Origin: an uncultured Pseudomonadota bacterium
GTDB lineage: Bacteria; Pseudomonadota; Gammaproteobacteria; Steroidobacterales; Steroidobacteraceae
NCBI GenBank assembly: GCA_903828595.1
Contig: CAIKMS010000007.1
Span: 1 to 64,000 of the forward strand
Length of the DNA stretch: 64,000 nucleotides
Direction: 5' to 3'
Numbering within the stretch: position 1 is the first letter of the stretch; the number at the start of each line of letters is the position of its first letter. A program made the translations under genes and the position numbers. Shown in pieces: positions 23,833 through 34,277 of the stretch. The notes under the pieces were generated by a model. The model had not been told where the DNA came from and ran no database searches. It saw only the letters and a program-made list of their open reading frames with translations.

Positions 23833-26800
23833 ATGAAGAGAATGTTAATCAATGCCACGCAGGCCGAAGAACTGCGTGTCGCACTCGTTGATGGCCAAAA
23901 ACTATACGACCTCGCGATAGAGATACCGTCCAAAGAGCAGAAGAAAGCCAACGTCTATAAAGGCCGCATTGCCCGCGTAGAACCGAGTCTTGAGGCTGCC
24001 TTTGTCGAGTACGGCGGCAATCGTCACGGTTTCTTGCCACTCAAAGAAGTGGCGCGTGAGTACTTCAAAAGCAACCCGGCCAACGGGCGGATGAATATCC
24101 GCGAACTGCTCAGTGAAGGGCAGGAAATCATTGTCCAGGTTGAAAAAGAAGAGCGCGGCAATAAAGGCGCGGCATTAACCACCTTTGTAAGCCTGGCGGG
24201 TCGGTTCCTGGTGTTGATGCCAAACAACCCCCGAGCCGGCGGCGTTTCCCGACGTATTGAGGGCGAAGACCGCGAGGTCACCCGTGAAGCCATGGAAGCT
24301 CTGGAGATTCCAGACGGCATGGGTGCCATCGTGCGCACCGCCGGCGTCGGCCGTAGCACCGAAGAGCTGCAGTGGGACTTGAACAACCTGAAAGCCAATT
24401 GGGACGCCATCATCGAAGCGTCTAAAGATCGCGTCGCACCCTTTTTGATCTATCAAGAAAGTGATGCCGTGGCTCGTGCATTGCGCGACTACATGACCGA
24501 TGACATCGGTGAAGTGCTCTGTGACGACGAGGGTGCCTATCGCCGCGGTCAGGAGTACATGACGCGTTTCATGCCGGTCGAGGCGCAGCGCAAGCTCAAG
24601 TTCTACGTGGATGAAGTGCCGCTGTTTACGCGCTTCCAGATCGAAAGCCAGATCGAGTCCGCCTACTCGCACAAAGTTAACCTGCCGTCGGGCGGCAGTT
24701 TAGTCATCGACCATACTGAAGCCTTGGTGGCGATCGATATCAACTCGGCACGCGCCACTCGCGGTGGCGATATTGAAACCACCGCGACTAATACCAATTT
24801 GGAAGCAGCCGAAGAGATTGCACGGCAGCTGAGGCTGCGCGATTTGGGCGGTTTGATCGTGATCGATTTCATCGACATGGAGCAGACGAAAAACCAACGT
24901 GCTGTCGAGGACATGATCCGTGACGCCGTCAAAATGGATCGTGCTCGAATTCAGATTGGCCGGATCTCGCGCTTCGGTCTTTTAGAAATGTCCCGCCAGC
25001 GCCTGCGCCCATCACTGGGTGAGTCGACTCATGTGGTCTGTGCGCGCTGCGATGGTCTGGGCATCATCCGTGGCGTGGAGTCCTTAGCGCTGGCTATTCT
25101 TCGACTGATCGGTGAGGAAGTTCGCAAGGATCGGACTTCCAAGGTCGTGGCTCAACTGCCCGTGGAAGTGGCTACCTTCTTGATTAACGAGAAGCGCCAG
25201 TGGCTGCGTGAGCTGGAGGGTCGCAGCGAGGTGGAAATCATCCTCGTGCCGAATCCGAACATGCAAACACCCAATTACTCGCTGCGTCGCGTCCGTGACG
25301 ATGAGTTAGGCCTGGTTGAGAATGCCCAGGTCAGCTATCAGATGGCAGAACAACCCCCCGTTGAACTGCCCGTTCAAACCAGTGAACCGGTGAAGAGCGC
25401 GGCTGACACAGCGGCTGTGCGCCCAGTCGCCCCCAGCGCAAACGTACCGCCGCCAGTCGCCAACGTGTGGGCACCGAGCGCCGAGACCCCAGTAGCCGTC
25501 GCCAGTGCCGCCAACCCGGTCTATCGTGAAGGCATCTTCAAGCGGATTTGGGTCTGGCTGTTTGGTTCGGGCCCGTCAACTAGCCCAGATCAGGCCACAC
25601 CCAAAAAAGGCACCGAACACGGTCGTGGTCGTCGCCCAGAGCGCGGTGGTCGTGACGGCCAACGTGACGGCTCTGATCGGTCTCGCGGGGAGCGCGGTCG
25701 CGGTGGCGATCGCAACCGTCAGGGTGGTGATCGCAACCGCAACGAAGGCCGTGGCGAGGCGCGTAGCGAACCCCGCAGCGAGAGCCGACCCGATAACAAA
25801 CCGCGTAACGAGCGTTCCGAGGGGCGTGGCGACACGCGTCAACGCAACGACAACCGCGGCGATAACCGCGGCGATAACCGCGGCGATAACCGTGGTGATA
25901 ACCGTGGTGAGCAACGCGCCGAAGGACGTGGGCCACGGCCGGCGGAATCCGGTCGCTCAGAGCGTAACGATCGCCCACGACAGGACCGTAGCGGTCCGGT
26001 CACCGAGACACGTGCTGAGACGCAGTCCTCGGCAGCCACATCGGCACCGGCCACTGAGGCTGAAAGTGCCGAACAAGCCCGTAACGGAACCGAGCCGCGT
26101 CGCCGTCGCCGTCGTGGCCGTCGTCGTGGCCGCGGTGATGGCACCGGCAGCAATAACGTAGCCGGTGGCGCACCGGCCTTGGCAGAATCCCTGCAAGGCC
26201 AGGACATTCCAGACATCGGCGATTCGGGTAAATTCCCGGTGCTGGATGTCGATGCCTACGAGCAACATGAGCGCGAAATCGCTGCCGCCTACGCGCAGCG
26301 GGAGCGTGAAATGGCCCAAGAACAACGCGCCACTCCGGTCGTGCACAACGCCGCTTTTGCTGTACAGGCGCATACGCCAGCGCCGACCATGCCAGCAGCA
26401 GCGCCCGCTGTGCATGAGCCAGTGGTGCACGAGCCCGCTGTCCACGAGCCAGCTGCGCATGCGCCAGCTGCAACGCTAGCCGAAATCGCGCACGCCCAAA
26501 CCACGGTAGAGCCACCGCTTGACTCGCCCGCACCCGCGATAGCAACTCAGTCTCTGACCCCAGAGCCTGCGGTTGAGTCACCCGTCGCGGCGGCAAGCCC
26601 CGCAGAAACGGTTCATCCCAAGGCAGAGGCCGCACCGCATCCGGCTGCCGATGCCCCTGCGGTAGCCGTGGTGGCCACGTCAGCGATGGACGCGGTAACG
26701 GTCGAGTCTTCAACCGCCCTGCACCCCGTGGTGTCACCCACTCCACAGGCTACGGTCGCCTTAGCCGCGGATGGCCTCGCACAGCCCAGCCCGAGCACCG

Positions 26801-26841
26801 CCAGCCCAGGTAGTGCGCACGAGCCGTCGCATCAGGCCTAA
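23833..26841 (+). CDS. rne: ribonuclease E
   Basis: Essential endoribonuclease and degradosome scaffold. The N-terminal half contains the S1 domain ([21 protein letters not shown]), the 5'-sensor/RNase H-like core and the catalytic DNase I-like domain with its acidic residues in the [13 protein letters not shown] and VIDFIDME segments. The Zn-link CARCDGLG follows at about residue 400. The C-terminal half (about 520-1002) is disordered: first Arg/Gly-rich, with an RGDN repeat, a second Arg run ([15 protein letters not shown]), then an Ala/Pro/His-rich tail with HEPxVHEP repeats. It ends before a strong terminator. Confidence 0.97.
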   Translation: MKRMLINATQAEELRVALVDGQKLYDLAIEIPSKEQKKANVYKGRIARVEPSLEAAFVEYGGNRHGFLPLKEVAREYFKSNPANGRMNIRELLSEGQEIIVQVEKEERGNKGAALTTFVSLAGRFLVLMPNNPRAGGVSRRIEGEDREVTREAMEALEIPDGMGAIVRTAGVGRSTEELQWDLNNLKANWDAIIEASKDRVAPFLIYQESDAVARALRDYMTDDIGEVLCDDEGAYRRGQEYMTRFMPVEAQRKLKFYVDEVPLFTRFQIESQIESAYSHKVNLPSGGSLVIDHTEALVAIDINSARATRGGDIETTATNTNLEAAEEIARQLRLRDLGGLIVIDFIDMEQTKNQRAVEDMIRDAVKMDRARIQIGRISRFGLLEMSRQRLRPSLGESTHVVCARCDGLGIIRGVESLALAILRLIGEEVRKDRTSKVVAQLPVEVATFLINEKRQWLRELEGRSEVEIILVPNPNMQTPNYSLRRVRDDELGLVENAQVSYQMAEQPPVELPVQTSEPVKSAADTAAVRPVAPSANVPPPVANVWAPSAETPVAVASAANPVYREGIFKRIWVWLFGSGPSTSPDQATPKKGTEHGRGRRPERGGRDGQRDGSDRSRGERGRGGDRNRQGGDRNRNEGRGEARSEPRSESRPDNKPRNERSEGRGDTRQRNDNRGDNRGDNRGDNRGDNRGEQRAEGRGPRPAESGRSERNDRPRQDRSGPVTETRAETQSSAATSAPATEAESAEQARNGTEPRRRRRRGRRRGRGDGTGSNNVAGGAPALAESLQGQDIPDIGDSGKFPVLDVDAYEQHEREIAAAYAQREREMAQEQRATPVVHNAAFAVQAHTPAPTMPAAAPAVHEPVVHEPAVHEPAAHAPAATLAEIAHAQTTVEPPLDSPAPAIATQSLTPEPAVESPVAAASPAETVHPKAEAAPHPAADAPAVAVVATSAMDAVTVESSTALHPVVSPTPQATVALAADGLAQPSPSTASPGSAHEPSHQA
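25852..25911 (+). repeat. 12-bp tandem repeat inside rne
   Basis: Five in-frame copies of a 12-base unit (AACCGCGGCGAT, last two copies AACCGTGGTGA-T/G) encode NRGD repeats in the Arg-rich RNA-binding part of RNase E. The first three copies are identical, so the copy number could vary by slippage. Confidence 0.9.
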
Positions 26842-26871
26842 CGTGCAAGGTTAAGGCCAGAGCAGTAACCT

Positions 26872-26908
26872 AAAAGCCTCTGAAGCCCACAGCTTCAGAG
26901 GCTTTTTT
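26872..26908 (+). terminator. rho-independent terminator of rne
   Basis: Perfect 13-bp stem AAGCCTCTGAAGC (26874-26886) / GCTTCAGAGGCTT (26892-26904), loop CCACA, extended by A-T pairs and followed by a T run. Confidence 0.96.
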
Positions 26909-26936
26909 GTTTCACCAGACGACAAGGTCTCCAATC

Positions 26937-27437
26937 GTGACGATGCAAGCCCTGGTAATTAAAGACGCTGAAGTCACCGACTACCCACAGATCTGTGACC
27001 TCAATGAACAGCACGTGCAGCACACCAGCGCGATGGATTTGTCGCGTTTAGCGCAGTTAGCCGCGTGGTCCTGCTATTTTAAGGTAGCGTGCACCGGCAC
27101 CACGGTACGGGCTTTTTTGTTGGCGATGGACGATCGCTCAGCTTACCCCAACGAGAACTTTGCCTGGTTTAAACAGCGCTATGCGTCATTCGTCTACGTT
27201 GATCGCATTGTGGTATCCAGCCAAACCCACGGCCTAAAGTTAGGATCGCGGCTATACGAAGACCTGATTGCCTATGCACGCACTCGAGCCATTCGCGCCG
27301 TCACCTGCGAATACAATATCGTGCCGACCAATGAGCCGTCGCAGCGATTTCACGGCAAATTTGGCTTTACCGAGCAAGGCACCCAATGGCTGGACGAGGG
27401 CAAGAAGTGCGTGTCACTGCAGGTGCTCACGCTGTAA
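26937..27437 (+). CDS. GNAT family N-acetyltransferase
   Basis: Transfers an acyl group from acyl-CoA to an unknown amine. It has the GNAT fold order with the pyrophosphate-binding region VDRIVVSSQTHGLKLGSRLYEDLIAYA and the later CEYNIVPTNEPSQRFHGKFGF, typical of a small group of GNATs in which FHxxxGF closes the fold. GTG 26937 is chosen because AAGG lies nine bases upstream; a longer frame would begin inside the rne terminator. The length is 166 aa. Confidence 0.83.
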   Translation: MTMQALVIKDAEVTDYPQICDLNEQHVQHTSAMDLSRLAQLAAWSCYFKVACTGTTVRAFLLAMDDRSAYPNENFAWFKQRYASFVYVDRIVVSSQTHGLKLGSRLYEDLIAYARTRAIRAVTCEYNIVPTNEPSQRFHGKFGFTEQGTQWLDEGKKCVSLQVLTL

Positions 27438-27459
27438 CCGATTCAAAAATCTTGCGCGC

Positions 27460-28698
27460 CTACTGAACGTGAGCGCGCGCAACGATGTGCTTAGCCAGAT
27501 GCGCAGCATCGTGCCAGACGCCCCATATAAAGGGCGATGCGCGACGCGTAAGCCACGGCAATCCAATAAAGTACAAGCCGGGAACGGCCGCCACACCTTG
27601 ATCGTGTGCGGGTCGACCTTTGTCATCAAAGGCGTCGGCCTTTAACCAGCTAAAGTCGGTGGCATAACCGGTCGCCCAGACGATTGACTTGATTCGCGAC
27701 TCCGACAAATTCACCGACGATAACGGATGGGTCACACACTCCGGATCGGCAGCCAGTTGATGCGCTTGCGGTTCTAGGGGTAAATCCAAGCCTTGCGCTT
27801 GTGCGTACTCATCTGCCTGCCTCAACACCCGCAGATAATCCGCGTCACCGCGTCGAATGTTGTCGCCTAGATCCGGAAGAATCTCTAAAACACCGTCCTT
27901 ATACGGACCGGTGCGCCCCAGGAGAGTCACCCCGCTGGCTGCTAAGGCCCTAAAGTCCACGGTGTGACCGCCGCGTGCACCGCTGACCGCAATGGTCACG
28001 TGCTCGGTTCCCGGCCGCATAACTTTGGCATCCCACTCACCCAGGACGCCCAACCACCAGCAGAAATCTTTTCCCCGATAGCGACGGGGTGGACGATTGT
28101 GTGGGCCTACCGACAGATAAACGCGCCGGCCGGCACGAACCAACTCATCGGCAATTTGTACACCCGAGGAACCTGCACCGACCACCAACACGGCACCGGC
28201 CGCTAATTGCTCTGGATTACGGTAGGAGGAGGAATGCATCTGTTCGATGCCAGTCTCTGCCGGTACCAAAGTAGGAATGAGGGGGCGCTGAAAGGGTCCC
28301 GTGGCCACCACCACATTTTTGGCAACGATCTCGCCGCTGGAGGTCTGTACATGGAACTCGCCGCCAAGAGTACCCACCTGCAGGGATTGGACTTCCACAC
28401 CGCATCTGACCGGGGCGGCGATTTGCTGTGCGTAGCCCTCAAAATACTCAACAATCTGCGCCCGACTGGCAAAGCCGTCTGGATCTGTCTGAGCAAAGGT
28501 CTTGTTGGGAAAACGATCGTGCCAGGCCGGGCCATTAGCCACCAGCGAGTCCCAGCGCTCGGTGCGCCAACGCTCAACAATGCGATGCCGCTCCAAAACC
28601 AAATGCGGCACACCCTGTAGGCTTAAGTGCTCGCTCATGGCCAAACCGGCTTGCCCTGCGCCAATCACCAGAGTATCGATCATTTCGCTAGACATCAT
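27460..28698 (-). CDS. FAD-dependent monooxygenase (flavin-containing monooxygenase family)
   Basis: Class B flavoprotein monooxygenase-like protein with two Rossmann motifs: FAD-binding VIGAGQAG near the N-terminus and NADPH-binding VVGAGSSG near residue 170. It also has RWRTERWDSL and the ATGYATDFSWL motif near the C-terminus, as in YczD/CzcO-like or FMO-type proteins. The substrate is unknown. An ATG at 28698 has GGAG five bases upstream; GTG 28734 would add 12 non-conserved residues. It is convergent with the acetyltransferase. Confidence 0.85.
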   Translation of the reverse strand: MMSSEMIDTLVIGAGQAGLAMSEHLSLQGVPHLVLERHRIVERWRTERWDSLVANGPAWHDRFPNKTFAQTDPDGFASRAQIVEYFEGYAQQIAAPVRCGVEVQSLQVGTLGGEFHVQTSSGEIVAKNVVVATGPFQRPLIPTLVPAETGIEQMHSSSYRNPEQLAAGAVLVVGAGSSGVQIADELVRAGRRVYLSVGPHNRPPRRYRGKDFCWWLGVLGEWDAKVMRPGTEHVTIAVSGARGGHTVDFRALAASGVTLLGRTGPYKDGVLEILPDLGDNIRRGDADYLRVLRQADEYAQAQGLDLPLEPQAHQLAADPECVTHPLSSVNLSESRIKSIVWATGYATDFSWLKADAFDDKGRPAHDQGVAAVPGLYFIGLPWLTRRASPFIWGVWHDAAHLAKHIVARAHVQ

Positions 28699-28817
28699 CC
28701 AAACTCCAATCTTACCCATCCGGGTCTGATGCACTTTTGACCTAAAGCCCAGCGCTTAACCCACTTGTTATCACTCATCACCAGACAAAAAAGTGCCGAT
28801 AACTCTAGACTAAAAAG

Positions 28818-29315
28818 CTATCCCTCGGCCGTCGCCATTAAATTTTTTGCAACGCCCGCGTAGCGGCTCAATAACCCGCGCGCGCCGCGCATACACAGAT
28901 CCAAAACCGTCTCGAAGGCCGCAGCACCCGCGTAATAAGGATCCGGCACCTCAGCATTAAGGCCGCAGTCGGAGTCACTTAAAAACAAACGCACTTTGCT
29001 TATGAACCTGTCAGGACAAATGGCCAGCACGTCACGAAGGTTGTGCTGATCCATCACGAGAATCTGATCAAAAGCGTCAAAGTCGTTCGCCTGTATCAAG
29101 CGTGCCCGCAGGTGCGCCATCGCAATGCCGCGCACCGCTGCCGCACGCACCGACCGATGATCGGGTGGCTCACCGATATGATAGCCATGCGTGCCAGCCG
29201 AATCTATCTGCCAGTGCGCCTGCAGACCGAGGCGTTGAACGGCATCTGCAACAACCGCCTCAGCGGTGGGCGAGCGGCAGATATTACCCTTACAGACGAA
29301 TAAGACTCGCGGCAT
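28818..29315 (-). CDS. low-molecular-weight protein tyrosine phosphatase
   Basis: Cysteine phosphatase with the P-loop C8-KGNIC-R14-S15 at the extreme N-terminus and the general acid Asp in VPDPYYAG near residue 131. It has 165 aa, the usual family length. Its start codon overlaps the kdsB stop by one base (TAATG), so it is co-translated with kdsB. In bacteria such enzymes often oppose tyrosine kinases of exopolysaccharide export; no kinase gene is in this window. Confidence 0.9.
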   Translation of the reverse strand: MPRVLFVCKGNICRSPTAEAVVADAVQRLGLQAHWQIDSAGTHGYHIGEPPDHRSVRAAAVRGIAMAHLRARLIQANDFDAFDQILVMDQHNLRDVLAICPDRFISKVRLFLSDSDCGLNAEVPDPYYAGAAAFETVLDLCMRGARGLLSRYAGVAKNLMATAEG

Positions 29316-30091
29316 TAATCGGCTTGCCCGCAGACGCCTGAGGCCTCAATGAGCGCGGTGACTCGAGCCAAATCCTCCTCGGTATCCACGCCCGGACCGG
29401 GTACTGCGGCGGCGTTGGCAATGGCAATAGACCAGCCCTGCTCCAACACCCGTAACTGTTCCAGTCTTTCGGTGCGCTCCAGCAAACTTGGCTCTAAGGT
29501 TGCCAGCGCTTTCAAGGTACTCACACGGTACGCATAAATACCCAGGTGCCGAAAGGCACCCGACCAAGGATCCAGGCTCTGTGGGCCGGCCGATGCCAAC
29601 TGCCGATGCCAAGGCAAGGGCGAGCGACTAAAGTACAACGCGCGCCCGGCCGCACTGACTACTTTGACCACATTAGGATCTAAAAAATCAGGCCAATCGG
29701 TGACCGGAGTCATCAAGGTGGCCATCACGCAATCCGGTGCAGCGGCCAGCAGGTGAGCAACCTGAGCGATGTTCTCAGGCGGCAGCAAAGGCTCATCACC
29801 CTGCACGTTAATGACAATCCAACTATCGTCCCACCCCTCGCGCGTGGCGACTTGCGCCAAGCGGTCGGTTCCCGAAGGATGATCGCTGTCAGTCATCAGC
29901 GCTCGGCCACCAAAGGCAGTAGCCGCCTGACTGATTCGTGCATCGTCAGTAGCCACCAAGACTTCGCCAATCGCAGCGTTAACAGCCTGCCGGTAAACAC
30001 GCTCCAGCATGGTTTTTCCGGCAATCATCCGCAGTGGCTTACCCGGCAGTCGGGTGGACCCAAAGCGCGCCGGAATGACCACCTTGAACAT
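29315..30091 (-). CDS. kdsB: 3-deoxy-manno-octulosonate cytidylyltransferase
   Basis: Activates Kdo with CTP to CMP-Kdo for LPS core synthesis. It has the nucleotide-binding N-terminus VVIPARFGSTRLPGKPL, the VINVQGDEPL motif and HLGIYAYRVSTL. The length of 258 aa is typical. It starts two bases after the Trm112-like gene, in an LPS operon shared with lpxK and msbA. Confidence 0.96.
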   Translation of the reverse strand: MFKVVIPARFGSTRLPGKPLRMIAGKTMLERVYRQAVNAAIGEVLVATDDARISQAATAFGGRALMTDSDHPSGTDRLAQVATREGWDDSWIVINVQGDEPLLPPENIAQVAHLLAAAPDCVMATLMTPVTDWPDFLDPNVVKVVSAAGRALYFSRSPLPWHRQLASAGPQSLDPWSGAFRHLGIYAYRVSTLKALATLEPSLLERTERLEQLRVLEQGWSIAIANAAAVPGPGVDTEEDLARVTALIEASGVCGQAD

Positions 30092-30093
30092 GC

Positions 30094-30282
30094 TTAGCGG
30101 GCCAATAACGGGTCTTCAGGCAGAAGGCTTGCCGCCTCCTCCTCTAACATAATGGGAATCCCATCCTTAATCGGATAGGCCAATCGATCCGCACGACAGA
30201 TCAACACAGCGGCACTCTTCGCATAAACCAACGGGCCCTTACACGCGGGGCACGCCAACACATCCAGCAATCTCGTGTCCAA
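30094..30282 (-). CDS. Trm112 family protein (YcaR-like)
   Basis: A 62-aa protein with [14 protein letters not shown] at the N-terminus and [19 protein letters not shown]. Bacterial Trm112-like proteins are encoded between lpxK and kdsB, as here, and are thought to act as methyltransferase partners. Three Cys of the zinc-like set are visible. It starts 3 bases after lpxK. Confidence 0.92.
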   Translation of the reverse strand: MDTRLLDVLACPACKGPLVYAKSAAVLICRADRLAYPIKDGIPIMLEEEAASLLPEDPLLAR

Positions 30283-30285
30283 AGG

Positions 30286-31296
30286 TCACCCCCCATTCAA
30301 CGTTCTTAGGCCTTTACGTCGCGCCAGAAACAGCGCATCCACAGCGTCCAGCAGTCGCTCGGCGTCGGCTGACGCCAACTCCGCCTCAACCTCCACGTAC
30401 CAGTGCAAAGGGGTCGCCCAGCGCTGGTATTTTACGGCATCTTTTTCCGTCATTAGCACCGGTAAGCCATCACCGAAGGAAAGCTCGGCGCCCTTAAACG
30501 TCACATGATCGGCCAGCGCGTGCGGCAGTATCTTAAGGCCTGCCACTTTCAGCGCGTCAAAAAAACGCTGCGGGTGGCCAATCCCGGCAGCCGCGTGCAC
30601 ACAACGCCCCGACCACAGGCTTAATGGCTCGCGCCGGCCATCACTGAGTCGCACCACCGCGCTAGGTCGCAGGTCCATGCGAATCGCCCCGCTAGGCCCA
30701 CCGGCACCGTTACTCACCACAAAATCGACCTGCCCTAACCGTCGCCGATCCTCGCGCAAGGGGCCGGCCGGCAACCACCAGCCATTGCCCAGCCCGCGTG
30801 CCCCGTCGATCACAACAATTTCCAGATCGCGTGCCAGACGATAGTGCTGTAACCCATCATCGCTAATCAAAACATCCACTTCGCCCACCAGCAACCGCGC
30901 GGCCGCTACTCTGTCGGCGCCCACAGCGACTGGCACCTGGCTACGGCGAGCTAACAGGTGGGGTTCGTCACCCACCTGATCGGCCGAGTCCAGCGCGCTC
31001 ACCCTTCGCGCGTGCTTGGCTTTTACGCCATAGCCTCGGCTAATGATTCCCGGACGCAATCCACGTGCGCGCAAGGCTGCCGCTAACCAAAGAACCAGCG
31101 GCGTTTTACCGGTGCCTCCGACAGTTAAATTGCCAACCACAATCACCGGCCGTGGCAGCTTACGTGTGGGGAGAATCCCGGCGCGGTAGAGCCGGCGCCG
31201 CAGCCCTACCAGTGCGGCAAAGAGCAACGACATACCGATCAAACCCAGACCCGGGCGGTTTTTGGAGTACCAAACGCGCTGCAAATAGTCCTGCAC
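30286..31296 (-). CDS. lpxK: tetraacyldisaccharide 4'-kinase
   Basis: Membrane-associated kinase that phosphorylates the 4' position of the lipid A disaccharide to form lipid IVA. It has an N-terminal hydrophobic segment ([15 protein letters not shown]), the Walker A GGTGKTP at about residues 59-65, and [15 protein letters not shown] as the catalytic/Walker B area. The length of 336 aa is standard. It starts 2 bases after msbA ends. Confidence 0.96.
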   Translation of the reverse strand: MQDYLQRVWYSKNRPGLGLIGMSLLFAALVGLRRRLYRAGILPTRKLPRPVIVVGNLTVGGTGKTPLVLWLAAALRARGLRPGIISRGYGVKAKHARRVSALDSADQVGDEPHLLARRSQVPVAVGADRVAAARLLVGEVDVLISDDGLQHYRLARDLEIVVIDGARGLGNGWWLPAGPLREDRRRLGQVDFVVSNGAGGPSGAIRMDLRPSAVVRLSDGRREPLSLWSGRCVHAAAGIGHPQRFFDALKVAGLKILPHALADHVTFKGAELSFGDGLPVLMTEKDAVKYQRWATPLHWYVEVEAELASADAERLLDAVDALFLARRKGLRTLNGG

Positions 31297-31298
31297 GC

Positions 31299-33059
31299 TC
31301 AGCCCGCCAACTCCCGCTGGTAGAGTGCCGCATAAGCACCCTTTTGAGCCAACAAGGCCTCGTGCCGACCCGACTCCACCAAACGCCCATCCTCGATCAC
31401 AAGGATTTGATCAGCGGACTCCACGGTGGCTAGGCGATGGGCAACCACCAGCGTGGTGCGGTTGGCCATCAGCTGACTTAGCGCATCGCGCACGATACGC
31501 TCGGATTCATTATCCAGTGCCGAGGTGGCTTCATCTAAAATCAAAATCGGTGCGTCACGCACCAGAGCTCTGGCGATCGCGATGCGCTGACGTTGGCCTC
31601 CGGAAAGCAGCACGCCGCGGTCACCTACCGGAGTATCCAGGCCCCGCGGTAGGCTGTCGGTAAACTCGAGAAGATGGGCCGCCCGCGCCGCATCCTGTAA
31701 TCGGGCCTCAGCGACATGCTGGGTGTTAAAAATAATGTTCTCGCGAATGGTCCCCTCGAGCAGAACCACGTCCTGGCTGACCAAACTGACGTTGGCACGC
31801 AAATCTGCCAACCGGTAATCGCGCACATCATGCTCATCAACGCAGACCCGACCCTTAGTAACATCATAAAAGCGCGCAACCAAGCCAACCAGGGTCGACT
31901 TACCACTGCCCGAACGCCCGATGATGGCAACCTTCTGCCCCGGTTCTACCCAAAAGCTGACCTCAGACAGGGCTGGCTCTTTATCCGCGTAGGCAAAAGA
32001 CACCGCCTCAAAGCGAATAGCCCCTCGTGCACGCACCAGCGCGCGCTGACCTAAGTCCGGCTCGCCCGGTTGATCCAGCACTTTAAACACGCTTTCTCCG
32101 GCCGATAGTCCTTGCTGCAACGAACCCGACACAGCGATCAGCCGTTTGAGAGGTGCCGGCATGGTCATCAACGCGGTCATAAAGCCGGTGAACTGTCCAA
32201 CGGTCATGCCGTGCGCGAGAACGGTACCAATCGCTACATAAAGCACGGCGGCTAAGGCTATGGCCGCTAATAATTGCACTACCGGATTGGCTATCGCGCG
32301 CACGCGAATCATTTTCATGTTTTGAAATCGATTCGCTTCGATGGAGGCCTCAAAGCGTTGCGCCTCATAGGCCTGAGCATTAAACAACTTAATAAGCCGG
32401 TGCCCATCCAAAGCTTCCTTGGCCACCTTGGTCAGGTCGCCCATGGAGTTTTGGATACGCGCCGAATAACGCCTAAAGGCCTTATTCACGGCTTGAATCA
32501 GTCCAGCGATCAGTGGTGCCACGGCTAAGACAAAAAGAGTCAAGCGCCAGTTCTGATAGAGCAAATACCCGAGCAAGCCGATGATTGTCAGGCTGTCCTG
32601 AATCATAGAGGTCACGGTATTGGTCGCCGCTTCGGCGACCAACTCGGTATTAAAGGTCAAGGTGGACAGTAATTGAGCGGATGAATTTCGATCGTAGAAG
32701 GCGCTAGGCAGATCCAGAAAATGACGAAACAGATCCGCTCTTACCGCCTTGACGATCTGCCGGCCGATCCAGGCCATGGCGTAGACCGACAGAAAATCAC
32801 CCACCCCGCGCCAGGTAAAAAGCGCGATCAACTGCAAGGGCACCTCGTAGAGCACCCGGGGATCCTGCCGAACAAATGTCCCGTCTAAAAAGCTCTGAAC
32901 CAACTTAGCTTGCACGACGCTGGCTGAGGCAAAAAGCATCATGCCAACGACGCCGACCAAAAACATAGGCCAATACGGATGCGCATAACGCAGTAAGCGC
33001 CTGTAGACCTGGGCGGCAGGCAGTGAGGTAGCCTCAGAGGAAGTCGGCGTAAGGGTCAT
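31299..33059 (-). CDS. msbA: lipid A export ATP-binding/permease protein MsbA
   Basis: ABC exporter that flips lipid A-core across the inner membrane. Six-helix transmembrane domain (about residues 20-310), then the nucleotide-binding domain with Walker A GRSGSGKST, signature LSGGQRQR and Walker B ILILDEATSALD. ATG 33059 (MTLTPTSSE) is chosen: the upstream in-frame extension would overlap exbD and is basic and non-conserved. That gives 586 aa, near the family's 580. It starts 10 bases after exbD. Confidence 0.95.
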   Translation of the reverse strand: MTLTPTSSEATSLPAAQVYRRLLRYAHPYWPMFLVGVVGMMLFASASVVQAKLVQSFLDGTFVRQDPRVLYEVPLQLIALFTWRGVGDFLSVYAMAWIGRQIVKAVRADLFRHFLDLPSAFYDRNSSAQLLSTLTFNTELVAEAATNTVTSMIQDSLTIIGLLGYLLYQNWRLTLFVLAVAPLIAGLIQAVNKAFRRYSARIQNSMGDLTKVAKEALDGHRLIKLFNAQAYEAQRFEASIEANRFQNMKMIRVRAIANPVVQLLAAIALAAVLYVAIGTVLAHGMTVGQFTGFMTALMTMPAPLKRLIAVSGSLQQGLSAGESVFKVLDQPGEPDLGQRALVRARGAIRFEAVSFAYADKEPALSEVSFWVEPGQKVAIIGRSGSGKSTLVGLVARFYDVTKGRVCVDEHDVRDYRLADLRANVSLVSQDVVLLEGTIRENIIFNTQHVAEARLQDAARAAHLLEFTDSLPRGLDTPVGDRGVLLSGGQRQRIAIARALVRDAPILILDEATSALDNESERIVRDALSQLMANRTTLVVAHRLATVESADQILVIEDGRLVESGRHEALLAQKGAYAALYQRELAG

Positions 33060-33069
33060 AGTCAGTGGA

Positions 33070-33531
33070 TCATGGGCTTGTGGTGACGCCAGCAGGCGCC
33101 GCCGGCGCCTGTAATGGCTGACTCTCATTAACCGTTGCGATGTTGACCTGGCTAAAGCCGACGCGCCCCGCTACATCCATTGCCGTGACAACCGCCTGAT
33201 GCGTGGCACGCGCATCGGCACGCAGCGTAATGGCGCGGCCCTTAGCTTCCGGGGCCACACGCTCTAACGCCGTGCGCAGAGTCGCTGCACTCGCATTAAC
33301 CAGTGGCCGGTCATTAATACGGTACGTGCCATCGGCCAGCACACTGATCACAACCGCCTCCTCGGCCGAGTGATCCACCGTATCTGTGGCCTGAGGAAGA
33401 TGGATCTTTAAGCGCCCATCGGTGACGAAGGTCGTGGAGACCATAAAAAACATGACCAAAAGCAAAATGACATCAATCAACGAGGTGACATTGATCTCAG
33501 GCTCTAACTCACGCCGCGATCGAAAGTTCAT
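33070..33531 (-). CDS. exbD: ExbD/TolR family biopolymer transport protein
   Basis: Inner-membrane protein that forms a proton-driven motor with ExbB. One N-terminal transmembrane helix (INVTSLIDVILLLVMFFMV), preceded by basic residues, carries the functional Asp of the family. A periplasmic domain follows. The length is 153 aa. It overlaps exbB by 4 bases. Placement before msbA-lpxK is the pattern of several early-branching gammaproteobacteria; without a TonB gene nearby the energised partner is uncertain. Confidence 0.93.
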   Translation of the reverse strand: MNFRSRRELEPEINVTSLIDVILLLVMFFMVSTTFVTDGRLKIHLPQATDTVDHSAEEAVVISVLADGTYRINDRPLVNASAATLRTALERVAPEAKGRAITLRADARATHQAVVTAMDVAGRVGFSQVNIATVNESQPLQAPAAPAGVTTSP

Positions 33532-34178
33532 AGCGAGCCACGTCGCCGTTTATCGCCAATCCATTCCGCTTCGGTACGTTTCTCGTCCAGCGCCTGAATC
33601 AATCCCAGCGCTTCTTTCTCCATCGCGATAATGAGTCTGTCGATGCGCCCGCGCAAATAGCGATAGGCCACCAACGAGGGAATAGCCACACACAGGCCCG
33701 CCGCTGTGGCAATTAGGGCCTGACCAATCCCCCCGGAGAGTACGCGTGGATCGCCCGCCGCACCGTGGGTGATCGCGTTAAACGCCGAGATGATTCCCAC
33801 CACCGTTCCCAACAGACCGAGTAACGGCGAGACCGAAGCGATTGTGCCGAGCATGTTTAAAAACTGTTCAAGCTCATGCGCCACGTGCCGTCCGGCATCT
33901 TCAATGGCTTCCTTGACCACCTCGCGCGGTCGATTTCGCTGCGCCAAACCGGCCGCTAAAATTTGCCCTAACGGGGAGTTCTGTTCGAGCGCACCGATAT
34001 GCTTATCATTAACCTCGCCAGCCGCAATCAATCGCGAGACTCGCTCTAAAACACCGGCCGGCGCGACTCTGGAAGGCTGCAAACTCCACAGTCGCTCCGC
34101 AATAATGGCGCAGGAGACGATCGAACAGCCAATGATCGGCCACATGACCGGACCGCCTGCCAAAATCAGTTCCCACAT
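33528..34178 (-). CDS. exbB: ExbB/TolQ/MotA family proton channel protein
   Basis: Inner-membrane channel subunit with three transmembrane helices. The conserved core GLLGTVVGIISAFNAI and the helix with GIGQALIATAAGLCVAIPSLVAY are visible. ATG 34178 (MWELILAGGPVMWPII) has GGGG seven bases upstream and matches family starts; the TTG at 34193 would add five residues. It is 216 aa, coupled to exbD by a 4-base overlap. Confidence 0.94.
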   Translation of the reverse strand: MWELILAGGPVMWPIIGCSIVSCAIIAERLWSLQPSRVAPAGVLERVSRLIAAGEVNDKHIGALEQNSPLGQILAAGLAQRNRPREVVKEAIEDAGRHVAHELEQFLNMLGTIASVSPLLGLLGTVVGIISAFNAITHGAAGDPRVLSGGIGQALIATAAGLCVAIPSLVAYRYLRGRIDRLIIAMEKEALGLIQALDEKRTEAEWIGDKRRRGSL

Positions 34179-34277
34179 TGTAAAACCCCGCAAAGTAAGC
34201 CGCCTGCCGTCGCCATACTCTCCACAATACCCACAAATGCGCTGCCGCTAAAGCACCCGCAGCGCCGGCGCCCCAGG

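Noticed and set aside
25580-25978. Long minus-strand open frames opposite the Arg-rich part of rne
   Set aside because: They arise from the biased CGN/GGN codons of the repeat region; the products are repetitive Arg/Thr/Val or Tyr/Arg strings with no start signals.
33060-33128. 23-codon N-terminal extension of msbA
   Set aside because: It overlaps the 3' end of exbD and encodes a basic stretch foreign to MsbA; ATG 33059 fits the family.
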